A stretch of 64,000 nt of DNA, from assembly GCF_008932115.1 (NCBI RefSeq), contig NZ_CP044543.1, positions 3,106,501-3,170,500 on the forward strand, given 5' to 3'. Below are positions 8,169 to 19,215 of this stretch, piece after piece. This stretch comes from Bradyrhizobium betae. GTDB lineage: Bacteria > Pseudomonadota > Alphaproteobacteria > Rhizobiales > Xanthobacteraceae. Made by a program: the position numbers and the translations under genes. Below the pieces are notes generated by a model, which was not told where the DNA came from, made no database searches, and saw only the letters and a list, made by a program, of their open reading frames with translations. Position 1 is the first letter of the stretch, and every line of letters begins with the position of its first letter.

Positions 8169-11100
8169 AGCTGCCGCGCCCCATCCCGGAGGAGGTGCGC
8201 GCGCGTCAGGCGCGTGCGTCCGATCCGACCGCGTCGGCTTTCGTGTCGGCCAATGCCGGCTCGGGCAAGACGCACGTGCTGGTGCAGCGCGTGATCCGCC
8301 TTCTGCTGTCGGGCGTGCCACCGGAAAAGATCCTCTGCATCACCTTCACCAAGGCTGCCGCGGCTAACATGGCCGAGCGCGTGTTCACCACGCTTGGCCA
8401 TTGGGTGACGCTGGACGACGATGCGCTCACGAGGGCCATTGTCGCGGTCGGGATCCCGTTTCCCACCGCAAAACTGCGGCGCGAAGCACGAAAGCTGTTC
8501 GCCTGTGCGCTGGAGACGCCGGGCGGGCTGAAGGTGCAGACCATCCACGCGCTGTGCACCCGACTGCTCCAGCAATTCCCGTTCGAGGCCAACGTTCCCG
8601 CGCGCTTCGCCGTGATCGACGAGCGCGACCAGACCGACATGATGGAGCGCGCCAATCTGAAGGTGCTGCTGGAGGCCGCGCGCGATCCGGACAGCGTCAC
8701 CGGCCGCGCGCTGCTGACCGCGATGGCGAGCGCCGCCGATGTCACCTTCAAGGAGGTCGTGCGCGAGGCCTGTCTCAGCCGCGACCATTTCATGGCCTGG
8801 ACCGACGAGGCCGGCAATGCGGAAGCGGCGGCCGTGCAGATGGCGGCGGCGCTGGGTGTGGATGCGAGCGACCGCATCGAACACGTCGAGACGGAGATTC
8901 TCGACGGCCCGTTCCTGCCGCGATCGCGCTGGGACGACATCGCGTTTGCGCTGGAGGACGGCAGCAAGTCCGACAACGACCAGGCCAGCCGGCTCCGCGA
9001 GGCGAAGGTGTTTTCCGGCGCCGCGCAGGTCGACGCCTATCTCGGCGTCTTCCTCACCGACGAGAAGCTGCCGCGCAAGGCGGTGCTGACCAAGAAATTT
9101 GGCGAGCACAACCCGTCCGTCGCGCGCCTGTTCGAGAATGAGGCGCAGCGCGTCAGCGGCTTGATCGAGAAGCGCCGCGCGGTGTCCATGCGCGACCGCA
9201 CCGCAGCTCTGTTGCACATCGCGACCGCAGCCGCCGCAAACTATCGGCGCGAGAAGCAGGAGCGCGGCCTGCTCGACTACGACGACCTCATCGACAAGAC
9301 GCTGGCGATGCTGAACCGCGTCGCTTCGGGCTGGGTGCACTACAAGCTCGACCGCGGTGTCGACCACGTACTGATCGACGAAGCCCAGGACACCAGCCCG
9401 CGGCAATGGGACATCGTCGCGCACATCATCTCCGAGTTCACGGCCGGCGAAGGCGCGCGCGAGGGGCTGAACCGCACGGTCTTCGCGGTCGGCGACGAGA
9501 AGCAGTCGATCTTCTCGTTCCAGGGCGCGGCCCCGCACGAGTTCGACGCGCGGCGGCGCGAGCTGCACCGCAAGTTCACCGCGGCCGGGCTGAAATTCGA
9601 TCCCGTCGCCTTCACCTATTCGTTCCGCTCGGGCGCTGCGATCCTGCACTCGGTCGACCACGTCTTCCGCGATCCCGCGATCTACAAGAGCATCCATTCC
9701 GTCGAGATCGGCCATCCCCTGCATAACGCGCTCGCCGATGCTGGCCCGAGCGTGATCGAGCTGTGGGACCTGGCGCAAGCCGACGACAGGCAGGACATCG
9801 AGGGCTGGCGTGCGCCGTTCGACGGCGTCGCCGTCACCAGCCCCGAGGTCAAGCTCGCCCGCCGCATCCAGGCCGAGATCAAGCGGCTGGTCGAGAGCGG
9901 CACGCTGACCGGACACGAAGGCGAGCGGCGCCCGCTGCGCTATGGCGACATGCTGATCCTGGTGCGCCGGCGCGGCAATGCGTTCGACGCGGTGATCCAG
10001 GCGCTGAAGCACGCGGGCGTCCCGGTCGCCGGCGCCGACCGGCTCAAGCTCACCGAGCATATCGGCATCATCGATCTGATGAACCTCGCCGACGCACTGC
10101 TGCTGCCACAGGATGATCTCGCGCTCGCGGTGGCGCTGAAGAGCCCGTTGTTCGGGCTCGATGACGACGATCTGTTTCAGCTCGCCCATGATCGCAAGGG
10201 ATCGCTGCGCCGCGCGCTGGGCGTGCATGCGGCTGGAAGCGAGAAATTCACGACCGTGCTGCGGCGGCTCGAAGCCTGCGAAGCGCGCGCACGCGATGAA
10301 ACGCCATTCGCCTTCTATGGCTGGCTGCTCGGCGGCGACGGCGGACGCGCGCGCATCCTGCGACGGCTCGGCCATGAGGCCAACGACGCGCTCGACGAGT
10401 TCCTGGAGCTCGCACTGAACTACGAGCGCAAGGCGCCGGCCTCGCTGCAGGGCTTCATGGCCTGGCTACGCTCGGCCGACACCGAGGTGAAGCGCGACAT
10501 GGAGATCTCGCGCGACGAGGTGCGGGTGATGACGGTGCACGGCGCCAAGGGCCTCGAGGCCTCCGTTGTGTTCATGGTCGACACCACGTCCTCGCCGGCG
10601 GATTCGCAGCGGGTCCGCTTGATCCACGTGCCGCGCGGCAATGGCGGCGAGGTCGTGGTCTGGGCGGGGCGCAAGGCGGATGATCCGAAGCCCGTCGCCG
10701 ACGGGCGCAAGGCGATGATCGAGGAGACCGAAGACGAATATCGCCGCCTGCTCTATGTCGCGATGACGCGCGCGGCCGACCGGCTGATCGTCGGCGGCTG
10801 CATGCCTGGCAACATGAAGACGGTGCGCAAGCTGAGCTGGTACGACCTGATCGACACCGGGCTCAAAGGCTCAGGCCTCGACAAGCAGACGATCGAGACG
10901 CCGCTCGGCAAGGTGACGAGGTTCGCCCGGCCCGAGGATGTCGCTGCGCAGGGCACGCCCGCCACAGCGGTGGACCAGACGATCGCGTTGCCCGGCTGGC
11001 TGCGGACGCCGGCGCCGCGCGAGATGATCGACGACGATCCGGTGCGTCCCTCCGGCCAGTCGGCCGAGGAGGGCCGCAGCGTGCGATCAGGCGAATCAGT

Positions 11101-11671
11101 CCAGTCTCGCGCGCTGGCGCTGCAACGCGGCACGCTGGTGCACCGGCTGCTGCAATCCCTGCCCGACATTGCCATGGAGCGCCGGCGCGAGGCCGCGCTC
11201 GGCTTCATGGCGCGCAACGCCGCGAACTGGCCGGAGGCCGACCGCACGGCGCTGGCCGACAAGGTGCTCGCCCTGATCGCCGAGCCGCGCTTCGCAGCCG
11301 TCTTTGCAGCCGGCAGCCGGGCGGAGGTCGCCATCGTCGGCCGGCTGGAGCGGCCGGGCCGCGCCCCGGCGCTGGTGTCGGGGCAGATCGACCGGCTGGT
11401 CGTTCGTCCGGACGAGGTCCTGATCGTCGATTTCAAGACCAATCAGGCCGCGCCCAAAAACGCCGCGGAAGCCCCTGCCGCCTATGTCCGGCAGCTCGCA
11501 CTGTACCGGGCGGTGCTGGCGCGGCTTTATCCCCAAAAGCCGGTCAGGACCGTCCTGCTCTGGACCGAGGCCCTTGAATATATGGAGATTTCAGCCCCCG
11601 CGCTGGACGCGGCGCTGGCATCCCTTCATGTCGGCGTGAGCGTCCTTGACCCGGCAAGGGGCCGTTCATAG
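8162..11671 (+). CDS. addA: AddA, helicase-nuclease subunit
   Basis: 1169 aa. UvrD-like SF1 helicase with Walker A NAGSGKT at about residues 31-37, Walker B LIDEAQDTSPRQWD, motif III GDEKQSIFSFQGA and motif VI LYVAMTRAADRL. The C-terminal RecB-family nuclease is shown by LIVDFKTNQ near residue 1090. AddAB unwinds and resects broken ends. The ATG at 8162 lies inside the last codons of addB (ATGGTGA). A longer in-frame ATG at 8129 would overlap addB by 40 bases and adds no conserved sequence. Confidence 0.94.
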   Translation: MVKLPRPIPEEVRARQARASDPTASAFVSANAGSGKTHVLVQRVIRLLLSGVPPEKILCITFTKAAAANMAERVFTTLGHWVTLDDDALTRAIVAVGIPFPTAKLRREARKLFACALETPGGLKVQTIHALCTRLLQQFPFEANVPARFAVIDERDQTDMMERANLKVLLEAARDPDSVTGRALLTAMASAADVTFKEVVREACLSRDHFMAWTDEAGNAEAAAVQMAAALGVDASDRIEHVETEILDGPFLPRSRWDDIAFALEDGSKSDNDQASRLREAKVFSGAAQVDAYLGVFLTDEKLPRKAVLTKKFGEHNPSVARLFENEAQRVSGLIEKRRAVSMRDRTAALLHIATAAAANYRREKQERGLLDYDDLIDKTLAMLNRVASGWVHYKLDRGVDHVLIDEAQDTSPRQWDIVAHIISEFTAGEGAREGLNRTVFAVGDEKQSIFSFQGAAPHEFDARRRELHRKFTAAGLKFDPVAFTYSFRSGAAILHSVDHVFRDPAIYKSIHSVEIGHPLHNALADAGPSVIELWDLAQADDRQDIEGWRAPFDGVAVTSPEVKLARRIQAEIKRLVESGTLTGHEGERRPLRYGDMLILVRRRGNAFDAVIQALKHAGVPVAGADRLKLTEHIGIIDLMNLADALLLPQDDLALAVALKSPLFGLDDDDLFQLAHDRKGSLRRALGVHAAGSEKFTTVLRRLEACEARARDETPFAFYGWLLGGDGGRARILRRLGHEANDALDEFLELALNYERKAPASLQGFMAWLRSADTEVKRDMEISRDEVRVMTVHGAKGLEASVVFMVDTTSSPADSQRVRLIHVPRGNGGEVVVWAGRKADDPKPVADGRKAMIEETEDEYRRLLYVAMTRAADRLIVGGCMPGNMKTVRKLSWYDLIDTGLKGSGLDKQTIETPLGKVTRFARPEDVAAQGTPATAVDQTIALPGWLRTPAPREMIDDDPVRPSGQSAEEGRSVRSGESVQSRALALQRGTLVHRLLQSLPDIAMERRREAALGFMARNAANWPEADRTALADKVLALIAEPRFAAVFAAGSRAEVAIVGRLERPGRAPALVSGQIDRLVVRPDEVLIVDFKTNQAAPKNAAEAPAAYVRQLALYRAVLARLYPQKPVRTVLLWTEALEYMEISAPALDAALASLHVGVSVLDPARGRS

Positions 11672-11740
11672 GTTGGCTCCATGATCCCCGGCGCGATTCC
11701 AGGTCGCGCCGATTCTCTTTCAACCGAACGAGGTACTCCC

Positions 11741-12061
11741 ATGGCCGTTGGCAAGGTTTCCGACACCGATTTCGAAGCCGAAGTGCTCAAGGCGAACGGT
11801 CCCGTCGTCGTCGATTTCTGGGCCGAGTGGTGCGGCCCCTGCCGCATGATCGCCCCCGCGCTCGACGAGATCGCCGGCGCGATGGGCGACAAGGTCAAGA
11901 TCGTGAAGCTCAACGTCGACGAGAGCCCGAAGACCGCGTCGAAGTATGGCGTGATGTCGATCCCGACCCTGATGATCTTCAAGGGCGGCGAGATGGCCTC
12001 CCGCCAGGTCGGCGCAGCGCCGAAGGCGAAGCTCCAGCAGTGGATCACGTCGGCGGTCTGA
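11741..12061 (+). CDS. trxA: Thioredoxin
   Basis: 106 aa, the normal size of thioredoxin 1. The active site WCGPC is at residues 30-34, the cis-Pro segment IPTLMIF follows, and the fold is complete, so this is a functional cytoplasmic disulfide reductase. ATG 11741 is preceded by an ACGAGGT ribosome site; an in-frame ATG 20 codons upstream is not needed for the fold. It follows addA by 69 bases on the same strand and is ended by a strong hairpin terminator. Confidence 0.95.
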   Translation: MAVGKVSDTDFEAEVLKANGPVVVDFWAEWCGPCRMIAPALDEIAGAMGDKVKIVKLNVDESPKTASKYGVMSIPTLMIFKGGEMASRQVGAAPKAKLQQWITSAV

Positions 12062-12085
12062 TCCGCGGCGCGCAAGAGTTTGTGC

Positions 12086-12116
12086 AACGGCCGGCGAAAG
12101 CCGGCCGTTTTGTTTT
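12086..12116 (+). terminator. Rho-independent terminator of trxA
   Basis: Perfect 9-bp stem ACGGCCGGC/GCCGGCCGT at 12087-12108 with a GAAA loop, followed by TTTGTTTT. It lies 25 bases after the trxA stop. Confidence 0.88.
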
Positions 12117-12140
12117 GGCCTTGCCCAAAGCCAGATGCCT

Positions 12141-12180
12141 GTCATTCCGGGCTCGATGCTTCGCATCGCCCCGGAATGAC
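12141..12180. repeat. 40-bp REP-like palindrome
   Basis: The left half GTCATTCCGGGCTCGATGCT and the right half are near-perfect reverse complements. It sits between the convergent trxA and metallophosphoesterase genes. Confidence 0.75.
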
Positions 12181-12187
12181 GGAGGGG

Positions 12188-12928
12188 CTACTTGATCCGC
12201 CCCGTCGCCAGCGCGTTCGCCAGTTCGGGTTGATTGTTGCGGCGTGCCAGCGCGGCCATCGTTTCATGATCGTAGGCGATGTGGCGGAACGTCACCTGCC
12301 AGGCACCATCCGCCAATTCGAGGATCGCATAGCGCGCGTGCGGCGTGCCGGCTTCGACGACATGCGGGAATGGATGCACGTCGCGATAGCCGGGGCTGCC
12401 GACACTGCCGGGATTGACGATCAGCCGGCCATCGCGAAGCCGCACCGCACGAGCGAGATGGGTGTGGGCGCACAGGATCAGCGATTGCGTGATGCCTTGC
12501 GCGAACTGCTCGATCCGGTCCAGCGGCGATAGCGCCACCGTACCATCGGGATGCACGGTATCGAGCCAATAGACCTCGTCATTCCCGGGCGTCGCATGGC
12601 AGAGAAACACCTGATCACGAAAGACGCGCGTCTTCGGCTGCGCGCGCAGCCAGTCGAGTTGCGCAGCATCGAGCGCGTCGTAGGCGGGACGATCCCACGA
12701 GCCCATCTTCTCCGGCGGGCGGTCGAGCAGATAGCGATCGTGATTGCCGAGCACGTGCACGGCGTCGATCCTCATCAGGATCTCGACGGTTCGCCGCGCA
12801 TCGAGCGGGCCGCTCAGCATGTCGCCGAGATTGACGATGTCGGAGATGCCTTGCGCGTGGATGTCGGCAAGCACCGCTTCCAGCGCGAGGTGGTTTCCAT
12901 GGACGTCCGCTATCGCGGCAAAACGCAT
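12188..12928 (-). CDS. Metallophosphoesterase family protein
   Basis: 246 aa, calcineurin-like phosphoesterase of the YfcE/DNA-repair-exonuclease type. All metal-binding motifs are present: ADVHGN, NLGD, LGNHD, a second-sphere CHATPG, and CAHTH followed by NPGSVGSP. The enzyme is probably an active phosphodiesterase or phosphatase; the substrate is unknown. Start 12928 (MRFAAIADVHGN) has AGTGAGA about 6 bases upstream; an ATG two codons earlier (12934) is an equal alternative. It is convergent with trxA and flanked on both sides by repeats. Confidence 0.85.
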   Translation of the reverse strand: MRFAAIADVHGNHLALEAVLADIHAQGISDIVNLGDMLSGPLDARRTVEILMRIDAVHVLGNHDRYLLDRPPEKMGSWDRPAYDALDAAQLDWLRAQPKTRVFRDQVFLCHATPGNDEVYWLDTVHPDGTVALSPLDRIEQFAQGITQSLILCAHTHLARAVRLRDGRLIVNPGSVGSPGYRDVHPFPHVVEAGTPHARYAILELADGAWQVTFRHIAYDHETMAALARRNNQPELANALATGRIK

Positions 12929-12944
12929 CGGCATTCTCACTCTC

Positions 12945-13089
12945 GTGCCCCGGACGCGGCGCAGTACGTACCTCGCGATGCGAAGCATCGTCGAGTGTGG
13001 TGCGCTGCAGAGCCGGGGCCCATGTGGCGGCATTCTGGGTCCCGGCTCTGCGCAGCAACGCTTGCGCGTTGCAGCGCGTCCGGGACACG
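12945..13089. repeat. Composite REP-like element
   Basis: Outer arms (CGTGCCCCGGACGCG and CGCGTCCGGGACACG) enclose a second inverted pair (GAGCCGGGGCCCA / TGGGTCCCGGCTC). The element fills the gap between folC and the metallophosphoesterase. No gene is seen in it. Confidence 0.75.
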
Positions 13090-13096
13090 AAACTAC

Positions 13097-14440
13097 CTAT
13101 GCAGGAGGCGTGCCGTTGATATCAAGCACATGGCCGGCGAGATAGAGCGAGCCTGATATCAGGATTCGCGGCGGCACTTCGTAGGCGAGCTTCGACAGCC
13201 CGCGCAATGCGGCCTCGATGCCGGGCGCGATCTCGACGCGCATGCCGAGGCTGCGCGCGGCGTCCGCGAGCCGGTCGACCGGCATCACGTTTTCGATGTC
13301 GGGAATCGGTACCGCGATGATGTGACGGGTGAGGCCGGCGAAATTGGCGAGGAAGGCCTGCGCGTCCTTGTTGGCCATCATGCCTGATATCACCACCAGC
13401 GGCCGCGACACCCGCTCTTCGAGATCACCAAGCGCCGCCGCCGCGACGCGGCCGCCCTCCGCATTGTGGCCGCCATCGAGCCAGAGCTCCGACCCCTGCG
13501 GTCCGAGGCCGAGCAGCTCGCCCGAGGTGATGCGCTGCATCCGCGCCGGCCATTCCGCGCCGACGATGCCGGCCTCGAACGCCGCATGATCGACCTTGAA
13601 TGTGGGAATCGCGCGCAGCGTCGCGATCGCGAGGCCGGCATTGTCGAACTGGTGACGACCGAACAGGCGCGGCGCGGTGAGATCCATCAGGCCACGCTCG
13701 TCGGAATAGACCAGGCGCCCGTGCTCGACATTGACATGCCAGCTCTCGTTCGAGGCAAACAGCGGCGCGCGCATGCGCCTCGCCTGCGCCTCGATCACGG
13801 CCATCGCTTCCGGCGCCTGCTCCGCGCAAACCACGGGCACGCCGCGCTTGATGATCGCGGCCTTCTCGCCCGCGATGGAGGTCAGCGTATCACCGAGGAA
13901 GTCCATGTGATCCATGCTGACGGGCGTGATCACGCAGGCCGCCGGCGTATCGATGACATTGGTCGAATCGAGCCGGCCGCCGAGGCCGACTTCGAGCAGC
14001 ACCACATCGGCCGGGTTCTGTGCGAACAGGTGAAAGGCGGCCGCGGTCTTCAGCTCGAACACGGTCGCAGGCTCGCCGGCATTGACGCGCTCGACCTCTT
14101 CGAGCGCCGCACGCAACTCATCATCGCCGACGAGCATGCCGCCGCCGACGCGGCCGATCCGGAAACATTCGTTGATGCGGACGAGATAGGGCGAGGTATA
14201 GGCGTGGACACGCAGGCCTGCCGCCTCCAGCGTCGCGCGCAGATAAGCGAGCGTCGAGCCCTTGCCGTTGGTGCCGGCGATGTGGATTACCGGCGGCAGC
14301 TTGCGTTCAGGGTGGCCGAGCCGCTCGAGCAGGCGGTGCATCCGCTCGAGCCCGAGATCGATGCGCTTCTGATGCAGGGCCGACAGCCGCCCGATCAATT
14401 CGCCGAGCGGCGGCTTTGCATTGTCCGCGGAAGCGTTCAC
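13097..14440 (-). CDS. folC: Folylpolyglutamate / dihydrofolate synthase
   Basis: 447 aa, Mur-ligase fold. The P loop is [10 protein letters not shown], with further family motifs [13 protein letters not shown] and [12 protein letters not shown]. The enzyme makes dihydrofolate from dihydropteroate and adds glutamates to folates. The start is a GTG at 14440 that overlaps the accD stop as GTGA. In-frame sequence upstream of it lies wholly inside accD, so a longer protein is unlikely. The accD-folC order is usual in proteobacteria. Confidence 0.92.
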   Translation of the reverse strand: MNASADNAKPPLGELIGRLSALHQKRIDLGLERMHRLLERLGHPERKLPPVIHIAGTNGKGSTLAYLRATLEAAGLRVHAYTSPYLVRINECFRIGRVGGGMLVGDDELRAALEEVERVNAGEPATVFELKTAAAFHLFAQNPADVVLLEVGLGGRLDSTNVIDTPAACVITPVSMDHMDFLGDTLTSIAGEKAAIIKRGVPVVCAEQAPEAMAVIEAQARRMRAPLFASNESWHVNVEHGRLVYSDERGLMDLTAPRLFGRHQFDNAGLAIATLRAIPTFKVDHAAFEAGIVGAEWPARMQRITSGELLGLGPQGSELWLDGGHNAEGGRVAAAALGDLEERVSRPLVVISGMMANKDAQAFLANFAGLTRHIIAVPIPDIENVMPVDRLADAARSLGMRVEIAPGIEAALRGLSKLAYEVPPRILISGSLYLAGHVLDINGTPPA

Positions 14441-15378
14441 GCGTGCGGCGCGGCCGGCGCCACTTCCGGGGCCGATACGATCTGCGCCGGGCTGACGACA
14501 GGCTGCGCTGACTTGGATGCACTTTCCAGCGCGGGCGCCTTTGTCAGGAGACGGCAAAGCCGCGCCAGGGTCGGGCGCAAATCGTGGCGGTGCACGACCA
14601 TGTCGACCATGCCGTGCTCTTTCAGGTACTCGGCGCGCTGGAAACCCTCGGGAAGCTTTTCGCGAATGGTCTGCTCGATCACGCGCGCGCCGGCAAAGCC
14701 GATCAGCGCGCCGGGTTCGGCGATCTGCACGTCGCCCAGCATCGCATAGGACGCGGTGACACCGCCGGTGGTCGGGTTGGTCAGCACGACGATGTAGGGC
14801 AGCTTGGCCTCGCGCAGCATCTGCACGCCGACCGTGGTGCGCGGCATCTGCATCAGCGACAGGATGCCTTCCTGCATCCGCGCGCCGCCGGATGCGGCGA
14901 AGACGATGAACGGCGACTTCTTCTCGACCGCGAGCTCGAGCCCGCGCACGAGGGCCTCGCCAGCGGCCATGCCGAGCGAGCCGCCCATGAAATCGAAATC
15001 CTGCACGGCGATGACGACGGCGGCGCCTTCGAGCTTGCCGTAGCCGACCTTGACCGCGTCGTTCAAATTGGTTCGCGCGCGCGCATCCTTGATGCGGTCG
15101 ACATATTTCTTCTCGTCGCGGAACTTGAGCGGATCGGGGGTGACGTCAGGCAATGCGACGTCGAACCAGGTCTCGTTGTCGAAGATCGACTTCAGACGCG
15201 CCACCGCGCCCATGCGCATATGGTAGTTCGAGCCGGGGATGACGAACTGGTTGGCCTCGACGTCCTTGTAGAACACGAGCTGTCCGGAATCCGGGCACTT
15301 GATCCACAGATTCTCCGGCGTCTCCCGCCGCAGCATGTTGCGGATTTTCGGCCGGACCACATTGGTAAGCCAGTTCAT
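14437..15378 (-). CDS. accD: Acetyl-CoA carboxylase carboxyltransferase beta
   Basis: 313 aa, carboxyltransferase beta subunit for malonyl-CoA synthesis. The crotonase-like core is intact ([37 protein letters not shown]). The N-terminal zinc ribbon is not: where E. coli has two CxxC pairs, this protein has KCPDSGQ and VIPGSNYHM, leaving only Cys28. The fatty-acid role stands, but the ribbon cannot bind zinc by four cysteines. ATG 15378 begins the conserved MNWLTNVV. The C-terminal 30 residues are Ala/Pro-rich and variable. Confidence 0.94.
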   Translation of the reverse strand: MNWLTNVVRPKIRNMLRRETPENLWIKCPDSGQLVFYKDVEANQFVIPGSNYHMRMGAVARLKSIFDNETWFDVALPDVTPDPLKFRDEKKYVDRIKDARARTNLNDAVKVGYGKLEGAAVVIAVQDFDFMGGSLGMAAGEALVRGLELAVEKKSPFIVFAASGGARMQEGILSLMQMPRTTVGVQMLREAKLPYIVVLTNPTTGGVTASYAMLGDVQIAEPGALIGFAGARVIEQTIREKLPEGFQRAEYLKEHGMVDMVVHRHDLRPTLARLCRLLTKAPALESASKSAQPVVSPAQIVSAPEVAPAAPHA

Positions 15379-15490
15379 GGTTTGCTCCGATGTGCGACCC
15401 CCGCCCGGGGATCGCCTGAAGGGATATATGGCGGCCGGGCCGTTGCCCGGCAAGCCGCCGTGTCGCCCGCCCTGGAAGCGGAATTATGGC

Positions 15491-16323
15491 CTATTCCGCC
15501 GCCTGTTGCGCGCCCCTGACGCCCTGGGCCAGGGACGCCGTCAGCTCGGCAACGGCGTTAACGGTTTTGGCGGTCGCGCGGCCTTCCGCATCAAGACTGC
15601 TCTTGAGCGCGTCGACCAGCGCGGTGCCGACCACGGCGCCGTTCGCATGCGAGGCGATGGAGCGCGCGGTCTCCGGCGTCCGGATGCCGAAGCCGACGCA
15701 GACCGGCAGTTTCGTATGCCGCTTGATGCGGGCAACCGCCTCGCTGACGGCCGAGGAGTCCGCGGCCGCAGCACCGGTGATGCCGGTGATCGAGACGTAG
15801 TAGACGAAGCCTGAGGTGTTGGCGAGCACGGCCGGCAGACGCTTGTCGTCGGTGGTCGGCGTCGCCAGGCGGATGAAGTTGAGGCCGGCCTTCATCGCGG
15901 GCAGGCAGAGCTCTTCGTCTTCTTCCGGCGGCAGGTCGACGATGATCAGGCCATCGACGCCCGCGCTCTTCGCATCGACCAGGAATTTGTCGACGCCGTA
16001 GATGTAGATCGGATTGTAGTAGCCCATCAGCACGATCGGCGTGGCATTGTCGTCCTTGCGGAAGCCGCGCACGAGCTCCAACGTCTTCTTCAACGTCATG
16101 CCGGCCTTGAGCGCGCGCAGGCCCGCGGCCTGGATCGACGGACCGTCGGCCATCGGATCGGTGAAGGGCATGCCGATCTCGATCACATCGGCGCCTGCCT
16201 TCGGCAGCGCCTTGATGATCTCGAGCGACGTTGCCGGATCGGGATCGCCTGCCATCAGGAAGGTGACAAAGGCCGAGCGGCCCTGCTTCTTCAATTCTGC
16301 AAAACGGGTGTCGATACGCGTGG

Positions 16324-16327
<4 letters not shown>
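15491..16327 (-). CDS. trpA: Tryptophan synthase alpha chain
   Basis: 278 aa TIM barrel that cleaves indole-3-glycerol phosphate. The catalytic pair Glu50 (VIEIGMPF) and Asp61 (MADGP) match the known active site. The phosphate-binding end GFGIRTPE is present. The start is GTG at 16327, overlapping the trpB stop (GTGA). It is the third gene of a trpF-trpB-trpA run. Confidence 0.95.
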
Positions 16328-17537
<1,210 letters not shown>

Positions 17538-17541
<4 letters not shown>

Positions 17542-18197
17542 CGGACGCTCAATTCTTGCGTGGCGCGGCTTGCGCGAATGAAGGCTTTGATCATCTCCGG
17601 ATCCTTGACGCCGGGAGCGCTCTCGACACCGGAGGAGACGTCGACGCCGCCGGCGCGGGTGACCCGAACGGCTTCGGCGACGTTCCCTGCATGGAGACCG
17701 CCCGAAACCATATACGGCAGCCCGAGCTCCAGGTTTTGCAGAAGGTGCCAATCGAAGGGGGCGCCGAGCCCGCCCGGCCGCGTTGCGTCCTTGGGCGGCC
17801 TCGCGTCGAACAGGATGCGGTCGGCGACCGCAGCATAGCCGGGCAGGACGGCGAGATCGGCGGCGGTCTCGACCGGCAGCGCCTTCATCACCGGGCGACC
17901 GAACTTCTGCTTGATGTCGCGCAGCCGGGCCACGGTCTCCTTGCCGTGGAGCTGAAAGATGTCCGGCGACAGGGCATCCATGATGTTGTCGAACGTGGCA
18001 TCGTCGGCATCGACCGTGAGTGCGACCTTGAGGGCGCGCCGCTTCACCTGGCGACCGAGATCACGGCCAAGCTCCAGTGCGACGTGCCGCGGCGACGGCG
18101 GAAAGAAGACGAATCCCACCATGTCGGCGCCCGCGTCGAGCGCTGTTTCAAGCGTTTCGCGCGTGGACAGGCCACAGATTTTAACGAGCAGGGACAT
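17538..18197 (-). CDS. trpF: Phosphoribosylanthranilate isomerase
   Basis: 219 aa TIM barrel. The catalytic Cys lies in [10 protein letters not shown] (residues 5-14), and the Asp region in FDARPP. It performs the third pathway step, just before indole-glycerol-phosphate synthase. It is the first gene of the overlapping trpFBA unit. trpC, trpD and trpE are not in this window. Confidence 0.95.
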
Positions 18198-18263
18198 GGT
18201 CTCGAAGCAGCTGGAGGCCGCAGGTCCGCGGCCGGAAAACAGGGTTTTCTGTCGGGGCCGCTT

Positions 18264-18656
18264 CTACAACGTCGCGCGCTGCTTGTCTCGCCCGACGGGC
18301 CCGTAAAGGCCGACCCCGGCGGGGACGGGGAGGCGCTGGACCTCGGGTTTCGCTGCGGCCGCCTGGGCCCGCAGATCGGCCAGTTCGAGCCTGGCAGCCC
18401 GCGCATCCGCATCGTTCCGGCGCGCCGCGCGCCGCCAGTGGCGCTGGTCGAACCAGACCGCGCAGCCGCCTGCCAGGACCCCGAGGGCGCCCACCAGGAT
18501 CAGCAGCAGGAACAGCGGCAGAGTGACCGACAGCGACGGATCGTCCGAGATGAAGGGGTCGAAGGAGACCGTGACGAAATGCCGGTTGGCAACGGCGAAG
18601 GCCACCAGGATCAGGCCCAGCGGGATCACGATCAGCGCGGTCAGGAACTTTCGCAT
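18264..18656 (-). CDS. LapA-domain inner-membrane protein
   Basis: 130 aa. Two predicted membrane helices (about residues 5-25 and 45-70) form the LapA/DUF1049 hairpin, with a charged cytoplasmic tail rich in Arg/Ala that may be coiled. In E. coli the family member LapA (YciS) works with LapB in LPS assembly control; here no lapB is adjacent, so the role is unproven. It lies between ihfB and trpF, as in many Rhizobiales. Confidence 0.8.
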   Translation of the reverse strand: MRKFLTALIVIPLGLILVAFAVANRHFVTVSFDPFISDDPSLSVTLPLFLLLILVGALGVLAGGCAVWFDQRHWRRAARRNDADARAARLELADLRAQAAAAKPEVQRLPVPAGVGLYGPVGRDKQRATL

Positions 18657-18737
18657 CGCGATCGCTCGTCTTGAATCAAGCTTGCTGCCGCATCATGCGG
18701 CCGTTCGGTTAAGCCCGGACGACAGTCGACGACGGCC

Positions 18738-19043
18738 TTAATCCGGCGCGCCGGGATCCGGATGGTCGCGATTCAGCCGCTCGCGCATTTCCTTGCCGGT
18801 CTTGAAGAACGGAACACTCTTCTGGTCGACGGGCACATGGGCGCCGGTGCGTGGATTACGCCCGGCGCGTGCAGGGCGATGCTTGACCGAGAAGGCACCG
18901 AAGCCGCGCAACTCGACGCGATCACCGCGCGCGAGGGCTGCTACGATCTCTTCGAGAATCGCATTCACAATGTTCTCGACATCCCGCTGGTACAGATGCG
19001 GGTTGTGCTCGGCGATACGCTGAACAAGTTCGGATTTGATCAT
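18738..19043 (-). CDS. ihfB: Integration host factor subunit beta
   Basis: 101 aa HU/IHF-fold DNA-bending protein. The DNA-inserting arm holds the Pro of [12 protein letters not shown], and the N-terminus [12 protein letters not shown] is typical of IhfB. The C-terminal tail is slightly longer than in E. coli (94 aa). It acts with IhfA, encoded elsewhere, in sigma-54 promoter activation and recombination. Confidence 0.94.
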   Translation of the reverse strand: MIKSELVQRIAEHNPHLYQRDVENIVNAILEEIVAALARGDRVELRGFGAFSVKHRPARAGRNPRTGAHVPVDQKSVPFFKTGKEMRERLNRDHPDPGAPD

Positions 19044-19215
19044 CGAGAGATAGGACCCGGAAGCGTGCGGATGACCATTTCCGTGAAAATACCGTGATCT
19101 GTCAAGACGCTAAATCAAGGTTGAGCGTCGTGAAAATACGTGACAAATGCCGAAAAAGCGGGCTGACTCGACACCCGCGAGACGGGAAAAGCCTTTGGCG
19201 CTCGCCCGACCCCGG

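Noticed and set aside
8102..10375. Long minus-strand ORF (757 codons) opposite addA
   Set aside because: Antisense to an unmistakable AddA; low-complexity, no domain recognisable.
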